A stretch of DNA of 64,000 nucleotides from Caenorhabditis remanei (lineage: Eukaryota > Nematoda > Chromadorea > Rhabditida > Rhabditidae): positions 9,610,001-9,674,000 of the forward strand of contig NC_071331.1 in assembly GCF_010183535.1 (NCBI RefSeq). The letters are read 5' to 3'. Below the pieces are notes generated by a model. It searched no databases, was not told the DNA's origin, and was given only the letters and a program-made list of their open reading frames with translations. Shown here piece after piece: positions 56,801-64,000 of this stretch (within the stretch, counting starts at the first letter, position 1; each line of letters starts with the position of its first letter). A program made the position numbers and the translations under genes.

Positions 56801-59800
56801 GTCAAAAACTACAGGCCTCAACTCCTCGTTTTGAGTGGAAATCCGGCGTCCAGGTCTTGTTTGGTCGATTTTGCGAATAATATCACGAAGGGAAGCAGTC
56901 TGTTGGTTTGTGGACAGGTTGTGCAGGTAAGAGATTCAGATTTGGAGAAATCTGGAAAAACAGTGATGAGTGAAAAAATGAAAAAAGTTTCTAAAATTTT
57001 TGACCGAAAAAACCGAAAAATGAGCAAAAAAAGTTCGAAAACTATCAGAAAAATGAATTTTGAATTTGTATGAAAACTGTAAGAATTTTGAGGACAACTC
57101 GAGGATTTCAGAAAAAAAAACCTAAAATCACTTTTTTGTTACTAAATTTTTGAAAATTTCAGTAGAAACTTCCAAAATTTTTCGAATAGATGGACAGATT
57201 TGATCAATTTTCCGGCATTTTAAACTGATTTTTCACATTTTTTATTGAAAAAATGATGTTTTTATGTTTTAAGACGATTTTCTCCTAATTTCGACCTAAA
57301 AATGAGTTTGAGAAATTTGGATGCACAGATGAACAGACAGACCGAGATGGACATTTCTGGCCAATTTTCGAGTAATTTGTGCCGATTCTCATATAAAAAT
57401 TGAATTTTGATATGAAAAAAACGAGTTTCTGTTGATTTTTGAGCTAAAAATGGGATTTTCCCACTATTTTCACTCGAAAAACCCGTGTTTTTAGTCGCTT
57501 TTCACCTATTTTTCACCTGAAACTGACTGAAAATCCGGATAAACAGATGCATAGATGGACATTTTAGACCAAATTTCGAGCTGATTTTTCATTCGAAATG
57601 GCAATTTGAAAAGGAAAAATTATCACATTTCCACTAGATTTTTACTTACAAGTCCAATTTTTGAACTGAAAATACGATGTTTCAAATTTTTTTTGATTGA
57701 AAAATGATGTTTTTAGACGATTTCAACCTAATTTCGACCTAAAAATGAGTTTAGGAGATTTGGATGCACAGATGAACAGACAGACCGAGATGGACATTTC
57801 TGGCCGATTTTCGAGTAATTTGAGCCGATTTTTCATTTAAAAATTAGAATTTTGATATGAAGAAACGAGTTTCTGTTGATTTTTGAGCCAAAAAATGGGA
57901 TTTCCCTTCTATTTTCACTCGAAAAACCCGTGTTTTTAGTTGATTTTTGCCCAATTTAAGCCCAAAACCGTTAATTTCTTCCAGTACGACCCATCGGACC
58001 GTATCCACACAGTCATCCGAAAACTCGACGAAATCGTCGCCATCTGGATGCGTAAACGTCATCTGAAGGCGTTCTATCGTGCCGTCGCCAACTCGTCTTT
58101 CAGAAAAGGTGCTCAATGTTTGATCCAACTCACTGGAATCGCTAAAATGAGACCGAATATTGTGTTGATGGGATTCAAATCGAATTGGTATAAGGAAGGA
58201 CCGACGGAGGCGAATTTGAATGAGATGAACGAGTATTTTGGAACGATTCAGTGAGTTTGAGTCAAAAGTCTGGAAATTAACCTCAAAAATCAAGATTTTT
58301 CGCTAAAATTGGATATCGGGACATGCAAAATATCGATTTTTGACTGGAAATTTTGTTTTCTAGACTAAAAACGCTCGATTTTAGACTAAAATCTATGAAA
58401 TTTGGACATCCGGACACCCGGTTCAAAATTTTAGATTTTTCGCTCAAAAACCTATTCTTGAGACATCCGGACATCCAGATACACATCTGGACATGGAAAT
58501 ATCAATTTTTGGTTCAAATTTTTGGATTTTTTGCTCAAAAACCTATTCGTGGGACATCCGGACATCCAGACATACACTTGGGCAAGAAAATGACATTTTT
58601 TATTTAAAATCCTGGTTTTTAAAGTTTTTGAGCTGAAAATTTCTGAATTTCCAGACTAAAAATCACCTATGATTGGGAACGCGGCTCAGGCGCCCCAGCC
58701 GGCTTTTTGAAAATCTCAAAATTCCATTTTCAGAGACGTTTTCGACTGGAATATGGCGATGTGTGTACTCAGAAATGGTCACGTTGGACTCGACTTCTCA
58801 GAAGCGATGCGAAATTTGAATCTTGTTGAACCGAATCGATTAAATGTTCCGAATATCGAGGAGAAGAATGAGAAAGAGAAAAATAGCTCACCGGAAACTG
58901 TTCATTTGATTGAGAAAGGGGATGAGACGGCGAGAACTGAGAAATCGGGGGATGACGCTTCTTGTAAGTGATTTCAGGGGATTTGTTATGAAAAATGTCC
59001 AATTTTATTGAGAAAAGAGTGGAAAATGAGTGAAAGTGGGCTGAAATCCGTGAAATTGCTCCCCAAGACTAGTGGAGTTACAGACGGACATCTGGACGTA
59101 CATTTTTACAGACAGAAACCACAGTTGGAATAGCAGTATCTTGTCTAGTTTTTTCCAGAAAATATAGACATACTGAAACAGAAATCGTCAAACTTGCGAC
59201 AGACTCAAAATTCAAAGCGAACTAAATATTTTGGAGCGCGGTCTCCCACACCCCAAAAAAGAACTGCAAGAAACGTGAAGCCGATTTTTTCACATTTTAT
59301 TTCAATTCTTTTATTTTTTTGTACTGAAAATGCAGTATTTTCAGGTTTTCAGACGGCAGAATGGATGAAAAAAGTGTCCCATCCATCAGAATCGTGGAAT
59401 ATCGAATTCTCTATGGAATGAACCAGAAAACGAGAATTTTGGTCTGAAATTGACTTTTTTGATACAGAAAACCGATTTCCAGAAAAAAAGAGATTTTCAG
59501 CAATTTCAGCCAGTATACATATTTTCTGAAAATTTTAACGGTTTCAGAGCCGTCTCAAGTACATTATGAACAATTTTCTTTTGAAACAGTTTTCTGCCAA
59601 AAAAGTTATACTCATTTTTTCTGAAAATCGGTTTTTCTGTATTAAAAAAGTCAATTTATGACCAAAATTCACGTTTTCTGGATTATAAGGTCGAGAATTT
59701 AATTTTCTACAATTCTGATGGATGGAACCCTTTTTTCATTCATTGCGACGTCTGAAAACCTAAAAATACTGAATTTTCAGTACAAAAAATAATAAGAATT

Positions 59801-62800
59801 GAATTAAAAGTGAAAAAATCGGATTCACGTTTCTTGCAGTTCTTTCTTGGAGTGTGGGAGACCGTGCACTATAAAAAAGTACAAAAAATCTTGAATTTCA
59901 AAAGGTCTCAAAGATAATCATTTTCCACTCAAAATGTCAAAACGAGGAGTTTCGCATATCGTATGACTGTAATTGCCCAGAAAATTCCATTTCTTCCGTA
60001 GGAGCTACCGTAAAACTACTGTTTCAAAACTACAGTAAATATTTCCCCATTTTTCCAAAAACTTATTCTCACACTCCTCTGGACTTGAAAAATCACATCC
60101 CCTATCCCCAATATCCTATTCCCCTGAATTCAGCCGCCCGTCTATCCTACCGTGGTAGTTGCCGAAGTGTGGAAATGTTCCAAAGGATTAACGCCTTTTA
60201 CATTAATGGTTCGAAATTGTTGTCGTGTTGTGAATTCGTCGTAGAATTCGTGTAGTCAATCTTCTTACAACTGCGCTCTACCGAAAATTTAAAAAATTGT
60301 GTGCGAAATCGAGAGTCTCAGAGAAAAAGAGACATTTTCCAAGGGCATTTCGGTGGAGCGCAGTTGTAAGAACTATTCCGAGATAATAGTAGCATGATCA
60401 AATTAGAGAGAAAGAATCGTGCTCGATCGTTGTGAAAATCTAGACAAGAAAAATTCAAAAAATCCCTAATTTTTCACGATTTTCAGCCTCAATTTCGATC
60501 AATGAGACGTACGGATCGGATGAGAATCCAGATGATAATGACGATGATGATAACGATGAGGACGGTGATGAATCGGGTGCTGATGATGAGAAGGCGAATG
60601 AAGAAGACGTCGAATTGGGAGTGATTGATCAGGAGGAGAAGAGACATTTCTCGTTGAGAAGAAGAGGGTAAGGAACGCGTCAAAGGCGCACCATTTGAAA
60701 TATTGGACGCTGGCGCGCCTATTGACGCGTTTTTCCTCAATATTCAAAATTGAGTAGTCTGGCGTGCCGTTGACGCGTTTTTCTTGAAAATTCGAAGAAT
60801 TGGAGGCTGGCGTGCCCTGGGACGCGTTTTTCTTGAAAATTTGAGGAATTGGAGGCTGGCGCGCCTTTTGACGCGTTTTTATTTGAAAATTTGAAAAACT
60901 GGAGGCTGGTGCGCCTTGCGACGCTTTTTCCTTAAAATTCAGAATTGACTAGTCTGTCGTGCCTTAGGACGCGTTTTTCCCCAAAAATTTGAAAAATTGG
61001 AGGCTGGCGCGCCTTAGGACGCGGTTTCCCGAAAACTCGATAAACTGGAGTCTAGCGCGCCTTAGGACGCGTTTTTCTTGAAATTTGAAGATTTCGACGC
61101 TGGCGCGCCTATTGACGCGTTTTTCCTAAAAATTCAAAATTGACTAGTCTGGCGTGCCGTTGACGCGGTTTTTCGGTTTTTTAAATCTCTGAATTCTTTC
61201 AGATCTCGCCGTCACACTGTCGAACAGAAGGCTCTTCTCTCATCGATTCAACGATTCCAGCGAAAAATTAAAAAGGTTCGTTTTAAGCTCCGCCCATTTT
61301 TAAAGCTCCGCCCACTTTCTCCTACTAACTTTTCCAAGTTCAAACATCGAATTTTTTTCAAATTTTTGAATTTTTCCGCGAAAAAGCCAAATTTTCGACT
61401 ATTATTCAGAATTAGAAAAAGTTCTAAAAAAAATTCAGATTTTCGATGAAAAATTGTTTTTTTTTGAAGTGAAAAAACCGAAATTTTCCAAATCTGGTTT
61501 TAAGCTCCGCCCACTTTTCACCAATTTCTCTCTACTTCCAGGGAACCATCGACGTTTGGTGGCTGTATGATGACGGTGGACTGACTCTTCTCATTCCACA
61601 TCTCCTCTCAATACCGAAAAGTTATTTGGAAGGAGCACGTCTTCGTATCTTCACAATCTCGACGTCATCTCGTACGATGGAACAAGAGCAACGTGGAATG
61701 GCTGCGCTCCTCTCGAAATTCCGTATCGACTATTCCGATGTGTACGTCATCGCCGACATTGGAAAAAAGCCACGTCAGGAGACAATGAACACGTGGCAGA
61801 CGGTCATCGATCCGTTCATCGCTCAGGATGGAAGTTGTCCGACGGGAATGACGACGAAATCGGAGCTCTCGGCTCAGAGAGATAAGACTTATCGCCAGTT
61901 GAGAGCTGGAGAGTTGCTCCAGGAGCACTCGATAAAAGCGGATTTGATTGTGATGTAAGGACACGCCCACTTGTTGCAATAGTGCCGTAGAGATTTTGAG
62001 AAAGATTTCATTTTTGTGAAAAATTTTCGAGAAAATCAATGAAACAGCGCTAAGCTCCGCCCACTTTTGTAATATGCTTGATTTTGGGATAAAAAAAGAA
62101 ATCGCGCTGTTTTTGATTAGGCCCCGCCCACTTTTGCAACTTTGCCGCATAGTTTTTATTTTTTGAGAAAATGAATGAAAATGTTATTAAAGCCGATTGT
62201 TAAGCTCCGCCCACTTTTGCAACTTGGCCGTATGCTTGATTTTGAAATAAGAATATAAATCGCGCTGTTTTTGATTAGGCCACGCCCACTTTTGCAATAG
62301 TGCCGCACAACTTTTTTGCTACAAAACTGATAAAAGTGGGCGGCGTTCTTGCAAAAAATGCGAGAAGACAAAATAGGCTCCGCCCACTTTTGCAAATTCG
62401 CCGCGTACTCACATTTTGAGAAATTATTTTTTCTGTTTCAGAAAGTTGTGAAACTTTCTACTGTTAATGGAGGAAATCAGTCAAATCACCACAATGATTT
62501 TCAAAAAGAATTTAGTGAGCGGAGATTAATCAGGCTCCGCCCACTTTTTAACAGTTTCTTTTTGGTTTCTAAAAATTGCGAAACTTCGTTTCGATTTTAT
62601 TAAATTAATAGCTTGGTTGCCCTTTCTAGAATTTTACATATAGGAAACTAGGGGTTCCCAAAATATCAAAAAAATTAAAATTCTCTAATTTTCGCCTTGC
62701 AGGACACTGCCGGTACCACGCAAAGGAATGGTGAGCTCGTCTCTCTACCTCTCATGGCTCGAAGTGATGACTCAAAACCTGCCGCCAGTGCTGTTCGTCC

Positions 62801-62838
62801 GCGGAAATCAGCAATCCGTTCTGACTTTCTATTCTTAA
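47836..62838 (+). CDS. nkcc-1: Na-K-2Cl cotransporter (SLC12A1/A2 type), 15 exons, about 1213 aa
   Basis: Exons: 47836-47967, 49052-49183, 49692-50063, 51811-52125, 53452-53635, 53744-53877, 54524-54895, 55491-55722, 56457-56926, 57985-58250, 58734-58963, 60487-60667, 61203-61275, 61542-61954, 62703-62838; phases agree throughout. It is a plasma-membrane symporter of Na, K and 2 Cl. The N-terminus holds two RFxV kinase-docking motifs (RFQV 42-45, RFMV 86-89). The membrane domain starts near residue 245 ([32 protein letters not shown] at about 463, [29 protein letters not shown]). The cytosolic domain has [12 protein letters not shown], an acidic insert at about 950-1000, [20 protein letters not shown], and the conserved end [30 protein letters not shown] and the IANAV segment are NKCC-type; KCCs have SNRSGDL at this place. 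Start chosen as the first ATG after the acceptor at 47784. Confidence 0.93.
48040..48144. mobile_element. short hairpin MITE, family C copy 1 (intron 1)
   Basis: Arms ACAACTGCGCTCTACCGAAA and TTTCGGTGGAGCGCAATTGT around about 60 bp. Two more copies lie in introns 6 and 11. Confidence 0.8.
50100..50580. repeat. intron 3 array of GGCGCACCTTTGACGCG units
   Basis: At least five copies of TCTGGCGCACCTTTGACGCG or its inverse, separated by AATTTTCTCAATTTTTATCG-like spacers. The same motif recurs in introns 8 and 12. Confidence 0.7.
50584..50769 (+). CDS. possible alternative terminal exon of nkcc-1
   Basis: After AAAAATTCCAG, an open frame of 61 codons in phase with exon 3 ([18 protein letters not shown] ... 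[11 protein letters not shown]) ends in TGA. Splicing exon 3 to it would give a soluble N-terminal fragment that keeps both RFxV motifs and has no membrane segment. An internal GTAACC after codon 17 could instead make a 51-bp cassette exon. Support is only the splice signal, the frame and protein-like composition. Confidence 0.35.
   Translation, partial: NCETITEIRQSVGMNYLVTEEMEMIDIETKRKMPEAQFHRKTLRKLNRQRRILVFRFGDLN
50936..51528. mobile_element. palindromic element, family D copy 1 (intron 3)
   Basis: Outer arms GCGCGGTCCCACACTCC and GTGTGGGAGACC, then AAGAACTAGAAGAAACGTGAA mirrored as TTCACGTTTCTTGCAGTTCTT; the arms pair along most of 590 bp. A second copy is in intron 11. Confidence 0.8.
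52126..52745. repeat. intron 4 array of GACATCTGGACAGACAGA units
   Basis: Repeated GACATCNGGA / CAGACACACAAACGG units, three clusters. Related GACATCCGGACATCCAGA tracts are in intron 6 (54090-54190) and intron 10 (58400-58590). Confidence 0.65.
54294..54400. mobile_element. short hairpin MITE, family C copy 2 (intron 6)
   Basis: CTTACAACCGCGCTCTACCG mirrored by CGGTGGAGCGCTGTTGTAAG; interior similar to the copies at 48040 and 60264. Confidence 0.85.
55795..56400. repeat. intron 8 array of GGCGCGCC/GACGCG units
   Basis: Eight or more copies of AACGCGTCAAAGGTGCGCCAGA or its inverse in both orientations, with variable spacers. Confidence 0.7.
57270..57950. repeat. tandem duplication inside intron 9
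   Basis: About 57270-57520 and 57715-57950 are close copies, including GGATGCACAGATGAACAGAC and GAGATGGACATTTCTGGCC in the same order. Confidence 0.75.
59235..59867. mobile_element. palindromic element, family D copy 2 (intron 11)
   Basis: Outer arms GCGCGGTCTCCCACACC and GGTGTGGGAGACCG-like, with GAACTGCAAGAAACGTGAA mirrored as TTCACGTTTCTTGCAGTTC. Contains an exact TGAAACAG at 59582-59589 with no cluster context. Confidence 0.82.
60264..60370. mobile_element. short hairpin MITE, family C copy 3 (intron 11)
   Basis: CTTACAACTGCGCTCTACCG and CGGTGGAGCGCAGTTGTAAG are perfect inverses: the best preserved of the three copies. Confidence 0.88.
60668..61200. repeat. intron 12 minisatellite of GGCGCGCC...GACGCGTTTTT
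   Basis: About eight tandem units of 55-65 bp, each CTGGCGCGCCTTNTGACGCG followed by TTTTTCTTGAAAATTTGAA-like spacer. It fills nearly the whole intron. Confidence 0.85.
62039..62545. repeat. intron 14 repeats of GCTCCGCCCACTTTTGCAA
   Basis: Six or more copies of GCTCCGCCCACTTTTGCAA or variants. The last part (62385-62545) recurs inverted at 63330-63530, including an octamer-like TTTCTGTTTCAG. Confidence 0.75.
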
Positions 62839-63683
62839 TTTTTCTAATTTCTTATCCATCTTATTTAAAAAAAAATTCTTTCCGCCCCCACCCGCATAAT
62901 CTCTTCTCCTTCCCCCCGGTTCCTGTTATTATCTTTTCATTTTTGGTATCACAATGTTTTAGACCAAAAATCATAAATGTTTATTTTCTAGGAAAATTCT
63001 ATGATTTACGGCCCCCTTCTATCTCTCCCTAACCACTAAAATTATATGATTTCTCTTTTTCTTATTTTCACTAGCTTTACTATATATTTCTTACACTTAA
63101 AAGTGTCTTCCCCGGATGCTCACAACATCTTTCACATATCTCCATCCTCCCTTCCGAAAAAAAAAAACAAATTTCCTCTTTTTCAAAAAGGTTCCAATCC
63201 CGCCCCCCTCCTTCCTCTCGTTTCTAATTGTGTTATAAAAGTTACGGATGCTCTTTTTTAAAGGATAAATGCATACTTCTTCCACTTCTTTTCATGCATA
63301 GCTGAGCTTGGCTGAAATGTGCTCTGTTTAAAAGTGGGCGGAGTCTCATACAGCTCCTTCCAATATTTTCTGAAATCTTTTTTTTTGAAAACGAGTTCGC
63401 CCAGCCTACTGATTTTTTTCATTAATAGTAGAACATTTCATAACTTTCTGAAACAGAAAAAAATTCTCAAATTTTTTCAATCTCAGAAGCAAGTATGCGG
63501 CGAATTTGCGAAAATGGGCGGAGTTTCACAATCGACTCTCGTTTTCTCGAAAATCAAATCTACATGTGATGACTTTGGGGAGAAAAAAAGAAAAGAAAAA
63601 CATATATTGGGGGTATTATTTATTTGTTATTAAAAAAAACAATTATTTTAAAAGAAGAATTAGCAAAATTTCTTAGCATCTGG
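62839..63683. other. nkcc-1 3' region and intergenic repeat
   Basis: T- and C-rich sequence after the stop codon, probably 3' UTR; no clear AATAAA close to the stop. An inverted copy of the intron 14 repeat is at 63330-63530. Confidence 0.5.
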
Positions 63684-63866
63684 TCAATTGATATCGTGTC
63701 CACTTTTCTTGGTAATCGTCTTCTGGATCTTCTCCTTATCCTGATATTGATTCATATTCCAAATGTAGACTCGAACCGTCCGTCTGCTGATATCAATACT
63801 GACCTTCGTCCCATCATTTCTAGTGAAATCGAATGAATCCTCAATCTTGATATCTCCATTTTCCAT
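63684..63866 (-). CDS. small unidentified ORF (60 aa) or 3' exon
   Basis: ATG at 63866 opens a frame MENGDIKIEDSFDFTRNDG ... ISRRTVRVYIWNMNQYQDKEK ... SGHDIN ending at 63684. The composition is protein-like, with mixed charged and aromatic residues, unlike the low-complexity frames nearby. Upstream is an A run with no clear acceptor, so it could be a single-exon gene, the last exon of a gene continuing past the window, or a fragment. No family recognised. Confidence 0.42.
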   Translation of the reverse strand: MENGDIKIEDSFDFTRNDGTKVSIDISRRTVRVYIWNMNQYQDKEKIQKTITKKSGHDIN

Positions 63867-64000
63867 TTTTTTTTTGAAAAAAGTCAAGTTTTATTGTTAG
63901 TCCAAAAATTCAAAATTCAATCAAAAGGGGAAAATATGGATAATAATTTCTACTCTGTAATTTCGAAAAGTTTTGTTAAAAATGAGCACTCATTTTTGAA

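Noticed and set aside
59174..60026. Octamers at 59174, 59582 and 60019 in nkcc-1 intron 11
   Set aside because: 59582 lies in a palindromic element and 60019 in a common CTACTGTTTCAAAACTACAG repeat; isolated from the cluster, so treated as chance.
47836..62838. Reading the cotransporter as a K-Cl cotransporter (kcc gene)
   Set aside because: The C-terminus fits both groups, but [11 protein letters not shown], the IANAV segment and [12 protein letters not shown] are NKCC-type; KCCs have a different SNRSGDL-type block.
62433..63456. Octamers at 62433-62440 (+) and 63449-63456 (-) as piRNA loci
   Set aside because: They are the same position in two inverted copies of an interspersed repeat that also looks like a splice acceptor (TTTCTGTTTCAG).

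Overview
The window looks like nematode DNA from the genus Caenorhabditis. Genes are AT-rich with short introns ending in TTTCAG, a trans-splice-type acceptor precedes the main gene, and palindromic elements and a Helitron-like heat-shock-element repeat are abundant. The one large host gene, on the + strand at 47.8-62.8 kb, is a Na-K-2Cl cotransporter. It matches nkcc-1, which I recall as lying on C. elegans chromosome IV within the broad piRNA-rich arm.

Region 1 (1-46.7 kb) is almost free of host protein genes. It reads as a cluster of 21U-RNA (type I piRNA) genes. By hand count there are 36 exact copies of the Ruby promoter octamer CTGTTTCA, 20 on + and 16 on -, against roughly 2 expected from base composition. 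Of these, 31 are followed by a YRNT start motif after a spacer of 36-40 nt (tally 3/7/10/9/2 for 36/37/38/39/40). Each is its own mini-gene, so some 31 candidate piRNAs can be placed to the base. None lies in the hAT, LINE or LTR inserts.

The same region is built from old segmental duplications. Blocks P (10.7-13.3 kb), Q (14.6-21.5), R (21.5-23.1) and S (24.7-26.4) recur as Q' (29.3-32.5), P' (34.9-36.8), R' (36.8-39.1) and S' (40.1-43.4). Several paralogous piRNA loci keep the octamer, the YRNT and the spacer while the 21-nt product has changed. Two islands in the duplicated DNA, on the - strand, look like constrained coding exons.

Mobile DNA inserted into this background includes: an intact-looking hAT element with an 8-bp target duplication, a complete 14-exon transposase and unusually long inverted arms (4808-8383), nested inside another terminal-inverted-repeat element; a CR1/Jockey-like LINE on the - strand with one frameshift (15.98-20.15 kb) whose empty site survives in block Q'; a Ty3-like RT fragment; an LTR-element remnant; several fold-back elements and MITEs, three copies of one MITE having 8-bp target duplications; and a Helitron-like fragment carrying an array of heat-shock elements (44.1-45.3 kb).

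Region 2 (47.8-62.8 kb) is nkcc-1, 15 coding exons encoding about 1213 residues. Two RFxV docking motifs for SPAK/OSR1-type kinases are each split by an intron. Its introns hold further palindromic elements and arrays of a GGCGCGCC...GACGCG motif. A short unidentified - strand ORF lies at the right edge.
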